The notes below the pieces were generated by a model. It was not told where the DNA came from. It did no database searches and worked only from the letters and a program-made list of their open reading frames with translations. A stretch of DNA of 64,000 nt. Source: Aequorivita vladivostokensis. GTDB lineage: Bacteria; Bacteroidota; Bacteroidia; Flavobacteriales; Flavobacteriaceae. This document shows, in pieces, positions 25,933 to 35,339 of the stretch; position 1 is the stretch's first letter; each line of letters opens with the position of its first letter. The stretch is taken from the NCBI RefSeq assembly GCF_000952855.1, contig NZ_JSVU01000001.1, positions 434,001-498,000 on the forward strand, in the 5' to 3' direction. The translations under genes were made by a program, and so were the position numbers.

Positions 25933-27052
25933 TCCGGTTTTGCACCGAATTGACCTAAACAGTATAAAAAAGAAAAAAATAAACATAGCCATTTTTGGAC
26001 ACGGAAATGTGGGTGGCAAATTGGTAGATCAAATAATCTCCTCGAAGGAAGAAATCTCCCGAAGACGCGATTTGGAACTGAATATTTTCGCAATCGCAAA
26101 TTCAAAAACGGTTTTGCTTCAGCAACAAGGTTTGAACAAAAATTGGTTGGAAGAAAAGCTGGAAACTGGACAGTCTTATAATGTGGAAGAAGTAATTTCC
26201 TTTGCAAAATCCAACAACCTTCAAAACCTGATTTTAGTTGATAACACAGCAGATTCTGGCTTCGTTCAAAATTATTCAGCTTTTGTAGAAAACGGTTTCC
26301 ATTTGGTTTCTTCAAACAAAATCGCCAATACGTTGGATTTGAATTTTTACAAAAAACTTCGTGAAAAGTTGACTTCAAAAAAGCGGCAGTATTTATATGA
26401 AACCAACGTAGGCGCTGGACTTCCGTTGATAGATACCCTTAAACTTTTGCATCTTTCGGGTGAGAATATAACGCGAATCCGCGGGGTGTTTTCTGGTTCG
26501 TTGAGTTATATTTTCAATACTTTTTCCGAAGAAGATAGAACGTTCAGCTCGGTTTTAAAATCGGCAATCGACAAAGGATTTACAGAACCCGACCCGCGCG
26601 AAGACCTTTGTGGCAATGACGTTGGACGGAAATTGCTTATCTTGGCGCGTGAATTGGATCTGCACAACGAGTTTGCGGATATTTCAATTCAAAACTTAAT
26701 TCCGAAGGATCTGCGGAACGTTTCAAAAGAAGAATTTTTAAAGCGATTAAAAGAATTGGATGTACCGTTTCAAATTAAAAAGAAGAATCAGGCGAAGGAT
26801 TCGGTTTTTCGTTACGTTGCAGATTTGCACGGCGATTTATCAAAGGAAACCGGTGCCTTTTTGGATGTAAGTTTAGCTTCTGTTCCCAAAAATAGTATGT
26901 TGGGAGCATTGAAAGGCAGCGATTCCATTTTTGAAATTTACACCGAAAGTTATGGCGACAATCCAATAGTTATCCAAGGTGCGGGCGCTGGCGCAGCGGT
27001 GACGGCCCGTGGCGTTTTTGGCGATATTTTGCGAATAAGCGATAAAGATTAA
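25910..27052 (+). CDS. hom: Homoserine dehydrogenase
   Basis: A 380-residue NAD(P)-dependent dehydrogenase that reduces aspartate semialdehyde to homoserine. The dinucleotide-binding motif 'IFGHGNVGGKL' is near residue 30, followed by 'NTADSGF' and 'SSNKIAN'. The catalytic region 'YETNVGAGLPLIDTLK' and 'GVFSGSLSYIFNTFSE' are near residues 165-205, with 'GFTEPDPREDLCGNDVGRK' after. It resembles the C-terminal half of ThrA-type bifunctional enzymes but lacks the aspartokinase part and a separate ACT domain. It lies within the SAM-I operon, feeding metX. Confidence 0.92.
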   Translation: MSTQVLDNPVLHRIDLNSIKKKKINIAIFGHGNVGGKLVDQIISSKEEISRRRDLELNIFAIANSKTVLLQQQGLNKNWLEEKLETGQSYNVEEVISFAKSNNLQNLILVDNTADSGFVQNYSAFVENGFHLVSSNKIANTLDLNFYKKLREKLTSKKRQYLYETNVGAGLPLIDTLKLLHLSGENITRIRGVFSGSLSYIFNTFSEEDRTFSSVLKSAIDKGFTEPDPREDLCGNDVGRKLLILARELDLHNEFADISIQNLIPKDLRNVSKEEFLKRLKELDVPFQIKKKNQAKDSVFRYVADLHGDLSKETGAFLDVSLASVPKNSMLGALKGSDSIFEIYTESYGDNPIVIQGAGAGAAVTARGVFGDILRISDKD

Positions 27053-27053
27053 A

Positions 27054-27095
27054 AAAGACGTAAGACATAAGACCGCTTCGCTAAAAGACAAAAGA
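27054..27095. repeat. Heptamer array (TAAGACN/AAAAGAC)
   Basis: Directly after the homoserine dehydrogenase stop codon: AAGACG, TAAGACA, TAAGACC, GCTTCGC, TAAAAGA, CAAAAGA in 7-base register. Confidence 0.65.
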
Positions 27096-27188
27096 CTTTT
27101 GACAAAAAAAATCCTGTATAATTTAGTCCTACCTCCTACGTGTTACCGTCCTATGTCATTTCTAATTAAACGATAAACAAAATAAAAT

Positions 27189-27623
27189 ATGAAAGTTACC
27201 TTAAACAGAATAAACGACAACTATCTTTTTGAAGCAAAAGGCGCTTCCGGAGTTCCAGTTCTAATCGACAACAAAACCGACGAACCTTCCAAAGGCGCAA
27301 GCCCAATGGAGCTTTTACTAATGGGTGTTGGCGGTTGTAGTGCGATAGATGTTGTTTCAATTTTGAAAAAACAACGGCAGGAAATCACTTCCTATAAAAT
27401 GGAGGTGGAAGGCCAGCGAAAAGAAGTACGCGAGGCAAAACCGTTTGAAGCAATACATGTAACGCTACATTTGGAAGGCAAGATTGACGAGGCCAAGGCT
27501 GTCCGTGCCGCTAAGTTGAGCTTTGAAAAATATTGCTCGGTTTCAATTACGATGGAAGCCTCGGTAAAAATCACGTATAGTATTGAGCTAAACGGAAAAT
27601 CGTTGGATGTAATAGGAGTTTAA
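27189..27623 (+). CDS. OsmC family protein
   Basis: A 144-residue OsmC/Ohr-fold protein. Two conserved cysteines, Cys50 in 'GVGGCSAIDVV' and Cys116 in 'FEKYCSVS', match the peroxidatic pair of the family, which reduces organic hydroperoxides with thiols. It is embedded between homoserine dehydrogenase and metH on the same strand. Its place among sulfur amino-acid genes hints at a thiol-linked or persulfide-related role, which is inference. Confidence 0.88.
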   Translation: MKVTLNRINDNYLFEAKGASGVPVLIDNKTDEPSKGASPMELLLMGVGGCSAIDVVSILKKQRQEITSYKMEVEGQRKEVREAKPFEAIHVTLHLEGKIDEAKAVRAAKLSFEKYCSVSITMEASVKITYSIELNGKSLDVIGV

Positions 27624-27656
27624 AAACTTTCTGCAAGGTTTCTAAAACGAAAAGCA

Positions 27657-28670
27657 ATGAATAAAATACAAAAGGAATTACAAAACCGAATCCTAATCCT
27701 CGACGGCGCCATGGGCACGATGCTGCAGCGCTATAAATTTTCGGAAGAAGATTTCCGCGGCGAGCGGTTTAAGGATTTTCATAAATCGGTACAAGGGAAT
27801 AACGATTTACTTTCTATAACCCAGCCACAAGCCATTGCTGAAATCCATTCCAAATATTTCGCAGCAGGAGCCGATATTGTTGAAACCAACACATTTTCCA
27901 GCACTACTATTGCAATGGCAGATTACGATATGCAGGATTTGGTTTATGAATTGAATTTCGAATCTGCAAAAATTGCAAAAAAAGTTGCAGATGAATTCAC
28001 TTCGAAAGAACCCAACAAACCACGTTTTGTAGCCGGAGCAATGGGGCCGACAAACAAAACCGCCAGCATGAGCCCCGATGTAAATGATCCAGGTTTTCGC
28101 GCTATTTCATTTGAAGAACTCCGCGTTGCCTACAAACAACAGGCCGAGGCCTTGATTGATGGCGGCGTGGATTTGCTTTTGGTTGAAACCATTTTCGACA
28201 CTTTGAACGCAAAAGCAGCCCTTTTCGCAATTGATGAAATTAAGGAAGAGCGAAATCTCGACATTCCAATTATGATAAGTGGAACCATAACCGATGCTTC
28301 CGGAAGAACACTTTCGGGGCAGACGGCGGAAGCATTTCTGATTTCAATTTCGCATATTCCACTTTTGAGCGTAGGTTTCAATTGTGCTTTGGGCGCCAAA
28401 CAACTCACGCCCCATTTGGAAGTGATTGCAAACCGCACCAATCTTGCCGTAAGCGCCTATCCAAATGCGGGTCTGCCAAACGCCTTTGGGGAATATGACG
28501 AAAGTCCTGAGCAAATGGCTTCGCAGGTAAAGGAATATTTAGACAAACAATTGGTGAACATCATCGGCGGTTGTTGTGGCACCACGCCCGAGCACATTAA
28601 AGCCATTGCTGAAATTGCTTCAAAATATAAACCGCGACCTGTTTTTAATTCTGAAAATGCTGCCGTATGA
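27657..28670 (+). CDS. metH: Methionine synthase, homocysteine-binding module (MetH N-terminal protein)
   Basis: A 337-residue homocysteine S-methyltransferase domain, the first module of cobalamin-dependent methionine synthase encoded as its own protein. It starts 'RILILDGAMGTMLQRY'. The zinc ligands are visible as Cys243 in 'GFNCALGA' and Cys306-Cys307 in 'GGCCGTTPEH'. The folate, B12 and activation modules are in a second protein at 29704-32484; the split is common in Bacteroidetes and is not a frameshift. The last four bases (ATGA) overlap the dehydratase start. Confidence 0.93.
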   Translation: MNKIQKELQNRILILDGAMGTMLQRYKFSEEDFRGERFKDFHKSVQGNNDLLSITQPQAIAEIHSKYFAAGADIVETNTFSSTTIAMADYDMQDLVYELNFESAKIAKKVADEFTSKEPNKPRFVAGAMGPTNKTASMSPDVNDPGFRAISFEELRVAYKQQAEALIDGGVDLLLVETIFDTLNAKAALFAIDEIKEERNLDIPIMISGTITDASGRTLSGQTAEAFLISISHIPLLSVGFNCALGAKQLTPHLEVIANRTNLAVSAYPNAGLPNAFGEYDESPEQMASQVKEYLDKQLVNIIGGCCGTTPEHIKAIAEIASKYKPRPVFNSENAAV

Positions 28671-29629
28671 TTCCCACTAAACAAGAAGTTGAGGCGGCTT
28701 GCGAACGTGTAAAACCATACGTTCACAATACCCCTGTGCTAAAATCTTCTTTTTTGAATGAACTCTCGGGTGCCGAAATTTTCTTCAAATGTGAGAATTT
28801 CCAAAAGATGGGCGCTTTTAAAATGCGGGGCGCAACCAATGCCATTTTACAAGCCTGCCTGCCGAATGGGCAGGTTTCTGACGAACAGAAGAAGAATGGC
28901 GTGGTAACCCATTCTTCTGGGAATTTTGCGCAAGCCCTTTCTTTGGCTGCGAAAAATCTTGGCGTAAAAGCATACATCGTAATGCCAGAAAATGCGCCAC
29001 AAGTGAAAAAGGAAGCTGTAAAAGGTTACGGTGGAATTATCACAGAATCAGAATCAACCCCGATTGCGAGAGAAACCGAAGCCGAACGAATTCAAAAAGA
29101 AACCGGAGCAACATTTATCCATCCTTCAAACGACAGAAATGTTATTCTCGGCAATGCAACTTCAGCAGCGGAATTACTTCAAACTCATCCCGATCTCGAT
29201 TATGTTTTCACACCAGTTGGCGGCGGCGGATTGATTGCGGGGACTGCACTTTCGGTAAAATATTTCGGCACTGATTGCAAAACCATCGGCGGCGAACCGT
29301 TTGAAGTTGACGATGCTTTTCGATGTCTAGAAAGCGGGAAAATAGAATTCAACGAAACCACGAATACAATTGCCGATGGATTGAAAACATTCCTCGGCGA
29401 TGTCAATTTCCCGATTATAAAAGAATTGGTTTCAGAAATAATCAGGGTTGAAGAAACCGAAATTATTTCAGCAATGAAACTTATTTGGGAGCGGATGAAA
29501 ATAATCGTGGAGCCCAGCAGCGCAGTTGCTTTTGCGGCTTTACTTCGCGAAAAAGAACGGTTTAAAAATAAAAAAGTTGGAATATTAATTTCCGGCGGAA
29601 ATGTGGATTTAATGAATTTGCCATTTTAA
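28667..29629 (+). CDS. Threonine/serine dehydratase-like PLP enzyme
   Basis: A 320-residue fold-type II PLP enzyme close to catabolic threonine ammonia-lyase and serine racemase. It has no regulatory ACT domain. The PLP lysine is in 'KMGAFKMRGATNA', the Asn loop is 'SSGNFAQALSLAAK', the Gly-rich phosphate loop is 'PVGGGGLIAGTAL', and 'ISGGNVD' is near the C-terminus. The segment 'CLPNGQV' after 'NAILQA' is encoded by a palindromic dispersed repeat (28854-28874) and looks like an in-frame insertion. It is sandwiched between the two metH parts. Substrate choice between L-Thr and L-Ser cannot be told by eye. Confidence 0.85.
   Translation: MIPTKQEVEAACERVKPYVHNTPVLKSSFLNELSGAEIFFKCENFQKMGAFKMRGATNAILQACLPNGQVSDEQKKNGVVTHSSGNFAQALSLAAKNLGVKAYIVMPENAPQVKKEAVKGYGGIITESESTPIARETEAERIQKETGATFIHPSNDRNVILGNATSAAELLQTHPDLDYVFTPVGGGGLIAGTALSVKYFGTDCKTIGGEPFEVDDAFRCLESGKIEFNETTNTIADGLKTFLGDVNFPIIKELVSEIIRVEETEIISAMKLIWERMKIIVEPSSAVAFAALLREKERFKNKKVGILISGGNVDLMNLPF
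28854..28874. repeat. In-frame CCTGCC/GGCAGG palindrome inside the dehydratase gene
   Basis: CCTGCCTGCCGAATGGGCAG plus a final G forms a hairpin (CCTGCC/GGCAGG) and encodes residues CLPNGQ in a surface-loop position. Confidence 0.7.
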
Positions 29630-29630
29630 A

Positions 29631-29692
29631 CTCTGTGCTCTCTGTGCCTCTGTGGTGAAAAAATAAACCACAAAGACACAGAGGACACAAAG
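29631..29692. repeat. Palindromic CTCTGTG/CACAGAG repeat, copy 2
   Basis: Same unit spacing (9 and 8) as the copy at 13467-13527, with inverse ACCACAAAGACACAGAG. It starts right after the dehydratase stop codon and ends 11 bp before the metH ATG. Confidence 0.85.
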
Positions 29693-29703
29693 GATAATAA
29701 AAA

Positions 29704-32484
29704 ATGAAAACAGAAAATAAAAAATATCTAAAACTGAGTGGGCTCGAACCCCTTATAATCACCCCCGAAAGCAATTTCATAAATGTGGGAGAACGCACCA
29801 ATGTGGCAGGTTCAAAGAAATTTCTTCGACTAATAAAAGAACGGAACTTTGAAGAAGCACTTTCCGTAGCCCGCGAGCAAGTGGAAAACGGCGCACAGAT
29901 CATCGACGTGAATATGGACGATGGACTGATTGACGGGAAAGAGGCGATGGTGAAATTCTTGAACCTTGTGGTCGCCGAGCCGGATATTTCCCGCGTTCCA
30001 ATAATGATAGACAGCAGCAAGTGGGAAATCATTGAGGCCGGATTGCAAGTGGTTCAGGGAAAATGTGTGGTAAATTCAATTAGTTTAAAGGAGGGCGAAG
30101 CAGAATTTATCAACCACGCAAAACTCATAAAACGCTATGGCGCCGCGGTAATCGTAATGGCTTTTGACGAAACGGGCCAAGCCGATAATTACGAGCGAAG
30201 AACTGAAATAGCAAAACGCTCCTATGATATTTTGGTGAACCAAGTGAGATTTGCACCCGAAGACATTATTTTCGATTTAAACATTTTCCCGGTTGCAACG
30301 GGAATGGATGAACATCGAAGAAACGCCATCGATTTTATCGAGGCCACTCGTTGGGTTCGGGAAAATCTGCCGCACGTGAGCGTGAGCGGCGGCGTGAGCA
30401 ATGTGTCCTTTAGTTTCCGTGGAAATGATCCCGTTCGCGAGGCGATGCACTCGGTATTTTTGTACCACGCCATTCAAGCGGGAATGAATATGGGGATTGT
30501 TAACCCTGCGATGTTGGAGGTTTACGACGATATTCCAAAAGATCTTTTGGAACGCGTTGAAGACGTAATGCTCGACCGTCGCGAAGATGCTACGGAGCGA
30601 TTACTGGATTTTGCCGAAAACGTGGTCGGAAAATCAAAAGAGAGCAAAATAGATCTTTCCTGGCGGGAAGAACCGCTGCAAAACCGTATTACCAGAGCTT
30701 TGGTAAAAGGAATTGACGAATTTATTTTAGAGGATATTGAGGAAGCGAGGCAAAGTGTTTCCAAACCAATTGAAGTGATTGAAGGGCATTTAATGACGGG
30801 GATGAACGTGGTTGGAGACCTCTTCGGAAGTGGAAAAATGTTTTTGCCGCAAGTGGTTAAATCTGCTCGTGTAATGAAAAAAGCAGTTGCTTATTTGCTT
30901 CCGTATATTGAAAAAGCAAAAAAAGATTTGACTGAAAAGTCCCCCCAGCCCCCAAAGGGGGAGAAGGCCGAACTTGTTCCCCCTTTGGGGGCCAGGGGGA
31001 CGGATTCGGCTGGTCGAATATTAATGGCAACCGTAAAAGGCGACGTTCACGACATTGGAAAAAACATTGTAGGCGTGGTTTTGGCGTGCAATAATTATGA
31101 AATAATAGATTTGGGCGTAATGGTGCCACCCGAAAAAATAATCGCAACCGCGAAAGAACAAAACGTGGATGCCATTGGTTTGAGCGGTTTGATTACGCCT
31201 TCATTGGACGAAATGGTTTTTTTGGCGAAGGAAATGCAGCGTCAAAATTTTACGGTGCCGCTGCTCATTGGCGGCGCAACTACGAGTCGGGCGCATACCG
31301 CGGTAAAAATTGATCCTGAGTACGAATGTGCCGTGGTGCATATAAATGATGCTTCGCGAGCGGTTACGGTGGTTGGCGATTTGCTAAAAAAGGAAACTTC
31401 GGAAGCCTATAAAGAAAACATTAAAAAGGAATATGAAACCTTCCGAAAGGATTTTCTGAAACGTCAAAAGGTAAAAACCTATTTGCCCATTTCCGAAGCG
31501 CGGAAAAACAAGTTTCAAATTGATTGGAATTCTTCAGAAATAGTGAAACCCAACAAACTGGGAGTTCACGTTTTAAAGGATTTCGATTTAAATATATTGC
31601 TGGATTATTTAGATTGGACGCCCTTTTTCAGAAGTTGGGAACTGCACGGCAGGTATCCAAATATTTTGACGGATGAAATTGTGGGCGAACAAGCTTCGGA
31701 ATTATTTGAGGATGCGAAAAAAATGCTTCATAAAATAAATTCAGAAAAATTGTTGGAAGCGAGGGCTGTCTTTGGAATTTTTGAGGCGAATACTGTTAAT
31801 GATGATGACATTGAAGTAGTCCCCCTAACCCCCAAAGGGGGAACTATTTTAGGGGCCCCCCCTTCGGGGGACGGGGGGACTTTCCGAACCCTTCGCCAAC
31901 AATCCCAAAAGGCAAAAGGAAAACCCAACCTTGCCTTGGCAGATTTTATCGCGCCAAAGGAAAGCGGAATTCGGGATTATATCGGCTGTTTCTGCGTAAG
32001 TGCCGGTTTTGGAACTGCGGAATTGGCCGCAAAATATGTTGCAGAGCACGATGATTATAATGCGATTATGGTAAAAGCTTTGGCAGACCGCTTGGCAGAG
32101 GCTTTTGCGGAATATCTTCACAAAGAAGTGCGAACAAACTATTGGGGCTACGCTTCCGAAGAAAATCTTTCAAACGAAGACTTGATTTCAGAAAAATACA
32201 AAGGTATTCGCCCAGCGCCCGGTTATCCCGCCTGTCCCGACCATTTGGAAAAAAGGACTATTTGGGAGCTTTTAAAAGTGAAAGAGAATATCGGCGTAGA
32301 ACTCACGGAACATATGGCCATGTGGCCAGCGGCTTCGGTTTCGGGATATTATTTTGCCAATCCCGAAGCCCGCTATTTCGGTCTTGGAAAAATTAAGGAA
32401 GATCAAGTGGAAGATTTCGCAAAGCGAAAAAATATGAATTTAGAAGAAGCCACGAATTGGCTGAAAACAAACCTTGCAGATTAG
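29704..32484 (+). CDS. metH: Methionine synthase, folate/B12/activation modules
   Basis: A 926-residue protein that, with the 27657-28670 product, makes cobalamin-dependent methionine synthase. Domains in order: pterin-binding barrel (residues 20-280, '[14 protein letters not shown]'), helical cap (about 320-410), B12-binding Rossmann domain with cobalt ligand His449 in '[10 protein letters not shown]', and the SAM-binding reactivation domain from about 590 ('[12 protein letters not shown]' near 838). Two repeat-derived segments interrupt it in frame: residues about 413-433 ([20 protein letters not shown]) between cap and B12 domain, and about 706-726 ([20 protein letters not shown]) within the reactivation domain. 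Both are in linker or loop positions. metF starts directly after the stop codon. Confidence 0.95.
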   Translation: MKTENKKYLKLSGLEPLIITPESNFINVGERTNVAGSKKFLRLIKERNFEEALSVAREQVENGAQIIDVNMDDGLIDGKEAMVKFLNLVVAEPDISRVPIMIDSSKWEIIEAGLQVVQGKCVVNSISLKEGEAEFINHAKLIKRYGAAVIVMAFDETGQADNYERRTEIAKRSYDILVNQVRFAPEDIIFDLNIFPVATGMDEHRRNAIDFIEATRWVRENLPHVSVSGGVSNVSFSFRGNDPVREAMHSVFLYHAIQAGMNMGIVNPAMLEVYDDIPKDLLERVEDVMLDRREDATERLLDFAENVVGKSKESKIDLSWREEPLQNRITRALVKGIDEFILEDIEEARQSVSKPIEVIEGHLMTGMNVVGDLFGSGKMFLPQVVKSARVMKKAVAYLLPYIEKAKKDLTEKSPQPPKGEKAELVPPLGARGTDSAGRILMATVKGDVHDIGKNIVGVVLACNNYEIIDLGVMVPPEKIIATAKEQNVDAIGLSGLITPSLDEMVFLAKEMQRQNFTVPLLIGGATTSRAHTAVKIDPEYECAVVHINDASRAVTVVGDLLKKETSEAYKENIKKEYETFRKDFLKRQKVKTYLPISEARKNKFQIDWNSSEIVKPNKLGVHVLKDFDLNILLDYLDWTPFFRSWELHGRYPNILTDEIVGEQASELFEDAKKMLHKINSEKLLEARAVFGIFEANTVNDDDIEVVPLTPKGGTILGAPPSGDGGTFRTLRQQSQKAKGKPNLALADFIAPKESGIRDYIGCFCVSAGFGTAELAAKYVAEHDDYNAIMVKALADRLAEAFAEYLHKEVRTNYWGYASEENLSNEDLISEKYKGIRPAPGYPACPDHLEKRTIWELLKVKENIGVELTEHMAMWPAASVSGYYFANPEARYFGLGKIKEDQVEDFAKRKNMNLEEATNWLKTNLAD
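30939..31001. repeat. 63-bp inverted C5/G5 element inside metH, copy 1
   Basis: GTCCCCCCAGCCCCCAAAGG and further G residues form the left arm; the right arm TTCCCCCTTTGGGGGCC followed by AGGGGGAC is its inverse, with about 15 bp between. It is translated in full. Confidence 0.9.
31819..31880. repeat. 62-bp inverted C5/G5 element inside metH, copy 2
   Basis: Left arm GTCCCCCTAACCCCCAAAGG plus GGG, right arm GGCCCCCCCTTCGGGGG then ACGGGGGGAC. It is read in a different frame from copy 1 yet remains open. Confidence 0.9.
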
Positions 32485-33441
32485 ATGAAAGTAACCGAGC
32501 ACATAAAAAACGGCAACGGAAAAACACAGTTTTCGTTTGAGATTTTACCGCCTTTGAAAGGGGAAAATATACATTCCATTTTTGAGAATATTGATCCGTT
32601 GATGGAGTTTCAGCCGCCCTACATAAACGTTACCTATCATCGGGAGGAATATGTTTTTAAGGAATTGAAGAACGGTTTGATTGAAAAGAAAATCGTTCGC
32701 AAACGTCCGGGAACGGTGGGGATTTGCGCGGCAATCCAAAACAAATACGAAGTTGATGCCGTGCCGCACATTCTTTGCGGCGGGTTTACGAAGGAAGAAA
32801 CCGAGAATTTTTTGATAGATCTCCAGTTTTTGGGAATTGATAACGTAATGGCCCTGCGCGGCGATGCGGTTAAAAGTGAGACCTATTTCACGCCCGAGAA
32901 AAACGGCCATAAGTACGCTTGCGACCTTGTTTCACAAATAAATGCTTTGAATAAAGGCACTTATTTGGATGACGAGCTTCAACATACTTTCCCGACGAAT
33001 TTTTGTGTGGGCGTGGCCGGATATCCCGAAAAACATATGGAAGCCCCGAGCAGCGAGAGCGATATCCATTTCCTAAAAAAGAAGATAAAAAACGGCGCGG
33101 AATACATCGTTACCCAAATGTTTTTCGACAATGAAAAATATTTCAAATTTGTTGAAAAATGCAGGGCAGAAGGAATTACCGTGCCCATTATTCCGGGTTT
33201 GAAACCCATTGCGGTAAAATCGCATCTCAATTTAATTCCGCACAGATTTAAAGTAGATTTGCCTGATTCGCTGGTGATGGAAGTGGTAAATGCCAAGGAC
33301 AATAAAGCGGTTCGGCAGATTGGGATTGATTGGTGCGTAAAGCAGAGCAAAGAACTTGTAAAAGCCGGCGTGCCTTTTCTTCACTACTATTCTATGGGAA
33401 AAAGCAGCAATATTAAGGAAATCGCTTCGCAGGTATTTTAA
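32485..33441 (+). CDS. metF: Methylenetetrahydrofolate reductase
   Basis: A 318-residue FAD-dependent TIM-barrel enzyme that supplies 5-methyl-THF to MetH. Characteristic segments are 'FSFEILPPLKG' at residue 18, 'NVTYHREE', 'ALRGD' near 130, 'GVAGYPEKHMEA' near 178, 'GAEYIVTQMFFDNEKYFKFV' near 205 and 'PGLKPI'. The ATG abuts the metH TAG with no gap, so translation is coupled. It is the last gene of the methionine operon. Confidence 0.97.
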   Translation: MKVTEHIKNGNGKTQFSFEILPPLKGENIHSIFENIDPLMEFQPPYINVTYHREEYVFKELKNGLIEKKIVRKRPGTVGICAAIQNKYEVDAVPHILCGGFTKEETENFLIDLQFLGIDNVMALRGDAVKSETYFTPEKNGHKYACDLVSQINALNKGTYLDDELQHTFPTNFCVGVAGYPEKHMEAPSSESDIHFLKKKIKNGAEYIVTQMFFDNEKYFKFVEKCRAEGITVPIIPGLKPIAVKSHLNLIPHRFKVDLPDSLVMEVVNAKDNKAVRQIGIDWCVKQSKELVKAGVPFLHYYSMGKSSNIKEIASQVF

Positions 33442-33461
33442 GATTGCTTTATTTTGCGGCG

Positions 33462-34556
33462 ATGTCCCGAATTGCGTTTTTGGTGTTTTTTCTCACAACT
33501 TCTTTTGTTTTTTCACAGGAAAAAAACAAGGATTTTTTCGTGGACGCCAATTATTTCTACGGAACCATTCTTCGGCACAATAAAGATATTTCACATTTGG
33601 TGAAAGCGCATCCCGACGGTTTCATCGTTGGTTTTAACCGAAAAACCTACGGAGCTGAACGGTGGCAACAGGAATACAATTACCCCGATTGGGGATTTTC
33701 CTTTGTGCACCAAAATGCACATTACGATGTTTTGGGTGAAAATTATGGGCTTTATGGGCATTTCAATTTTTACTTTTTAAAACGAAATCTTTTCTTCCGA
33801 ATTGGGCAGGGTATTGCCTATAACACCAATCCGTTCGATTTGGAGACCAATTTCAAAAACAACGCTTACGGCACACGTTTGTTGAGTTCAACCTATTTGA
33901 TGCTGAATTACAACAAACAAAATCTCTTCAAAAACTTCGGGGTTCAAGCGGGAATTGCTTTGGTGCATTATTCCAACGGAAATTTTAAGGCGCCAAATTC
34001 GAGTACGAATGCTTTCACTTTAAATGTGGGCGTGCAATATTCACTTGGTGATGAAAGGAATTCTGAATACATTACCGATTCCATTCCCAAGAAAATTTCG
34101 GAACCTATAAAATACAACTTTGTGCTCCGCGGCGGGTTGAACGAAAGCGATTATTTAAATCTTGGGCAGCATCCGTTTTTTTTGATTTCGGCCTTTGCGG
34201 ACAAGCGGTTGAGCTATAAAAGTACGCTTCAGTTGGGTGCGGATTTTTTCTATTTGCCATTTCTGAAAAAGGAAATAGAATACCTTTCCATTGCTTTTCC
34301 AAATATGGGCATTAAAGGCGATGAGGATTTTAAACGCGTCGGGATTTTTGCAGGGCACGAACTTACCATCAATAAATTGGCAGTAGTTTCACAGGTTGGC
34401 TATTATGTATATTATCCCTACGATTTTGAGGGAAGAACATATTTTCGGGCAGGTCTGAAATATTATTTTACCAAAAAACTTTTCAGCGCAATCACGCTAA
34501 AATCGCACGGTGCGAAAGTGGAAGGCGTGGAATTTGGCGTGGGAATTAGAATATAG
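33462..34556 (+). CDS. PagL-like acyloxyacyl hydrolase / lipid A deacylase, copy 1
   Basis: A 364-residue outer-membrane protein. The ATG at 33462 is chosen over an in-frame TTG at 33444 because it gives a typical signal peptide (MSRIAFLVFFLTTSFVFSQ). The core repeats amphipathic beta strands and contains 'HYSNGNFKAPNSSTN', matching the PagL His-x-Ser catalytic motif (lipid A 3-O-deacylase), which would trim acyl chains of lipid A in the outer leaflet. The whole gene and its downstream partner are duplicated at 35340-37227; the paralogues share blocks such as 'FNRKTYG' and 'YNYPDWGF'. Confidence 0.82.
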   Translation: MSRIAFLVFFLTTSFVFSQEKNKDFFVDANYFYGTILRHNKDISHLVKAHPDGFIVGFNRKTYGAERWQQEYNYPDWGFSFVHQNAHYDVLGENYGLYGHFNFYFLKRNLFFRIGQGIAYNTNPFDLETNFKNNAYGTRLLSSTYLMLNYNKQNLFKNFGVQAGIALVHYSNGNFKAPNSSTNAFTLNVGVQYSLGDERNSEYITDSIPKKISEPIKYNFVLRGGLNESDYLNLGQHPFFLISAFADKRLSYKSTLQLGADFFYLPFLKKEIEYLSIAFPNMGIKGDEDFKRVGIFAGHELTINKLAVVSQVGYYVYYPYDFEGRTYFRAGLKYYFTKKLFSAITLKSHGAKVEGVEFGVGIRI

Positions 34557-34559
34557 ATT

Positions 34560-35312
34560 ATGAAGAAGTTATTTTTTGTCAGCTTGGTTTTTTTGCTGTT
34601 TTCGTGCGATTCCGAAAACGGTTGGGACTGTGTGCAAGCGGCAGGAGATTCAATTTCCAAAGAATATATTGTTTCCGAATTTTCAAAAATTAGAATTGAA
34701 GATGAGGTCACTTTATATTTGAAACAAGGAGATATGCAGCAGGTAAAACTTGAGACCGGGGAAAACCTTTTAAGCGATATTTCCGTAGGTGTTGAAGGAA
34801 ATACTTTGGTGGTGAAAGATAATAATGATTGCAATTTGGTCCGCGATTACGGCATTACGAAAGTATTTGTAACCGTGCCAAACATTACTGAAATCAGGAA
34901 TAGCTCGGCTTACGACGTAATTGGCGAGGGAATATTGAATTTTCCGCAACTCACTTTGGTTAGCAACAGTTCGGCTGGCCCAGAAACAATCAGAAAGAGC
35001 GGCGATTTTTATTTGAACCTTATTTGTGAAGATTTCCGCGTAAGCGCAAACGGCCAAAGTGTTTTTTATATTACGGGCACCGCTGGCAAAGCCAATCTTA
35101 GTTTTGCTGACGAAATGCCCCGGTTTGAGGGAGAAAATTTTATAATTGATGAACTCACTGTTTTTCAAAGAAGTGCGAACAAAATGATAGTAAATCCGCA
35201 GCAAAGTATCGTCGGAAAAATCGTGGCCACGGGCGATATTATCAGCCACAACCGCCCTCCGCTGGTAGATGTAAAAGAATTATTCACGGGCAGGCTATTA
35301 TTTGAAGATTAG
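34560..35312 (+). CDS. Head-GIN (DUF2807) lipoprotein, copy 1
   Basis: A 250-residue lipoprotein with signal MKKLFFVSLVFLLFSC, Cys16 as lipid site, followed by 'WDCVQAAGDSI'. The rest is the right-handed beta-helix-like 'putative auto-transporter adhesin, head GIN' domain (DUF2807), with typical 'VTLYLKQGDMQQVKLETGEN' and 'TVFVTVPNITEIRNSSAYDV'-like strands. The function of the domain is unknown. It starts 3 bp after the PagL-like gene, so the two form one unit. Confidence 0.83.
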   Translation: MKKLFFVSLVFLLFSCDSENGWDCVQAAGDSISKEYIVSEFSKIRIEDEVTLYLKQGDMQQVKLETGENLLSDISVGVEGNTLVVKDNNDCNLVRDYGITKVFVTVPNITEIRNSSAYDVIGEGILNFPQLTLVSNSSAGPETIRKSGDFYLNLICEDFRVSANGQSVFYITGTAGKANLSFADEMPRFEGENFIIDELTVFQRSANKMIVNPQQSIVGKIVATGDIISHNRPPLVDVKELFTGRLLFED

Positions 35313-35313
35313 T

Positions 35314-35321
35314 TTATCTTT
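35314..35321 (+). promoter_or_regulatory. -7-like box between the two PagL/head-GIN units
   Basis: TATCTTTA lies 18 bp before the ATG of copy 2. No -33 element is clear. Confidence 0.3.
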
Positions 35322-35339
35322 ACGGGCGTTGAAAAAAAT

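Noticed and set aside
27657-32484. metH as a gene broken by frameshift or insertion of the dehydratase gene
   Set aside because: The two MetH parts end and begin at natural module borders, each with its own start and stop, and the split form is usual in Bacteroidetes.
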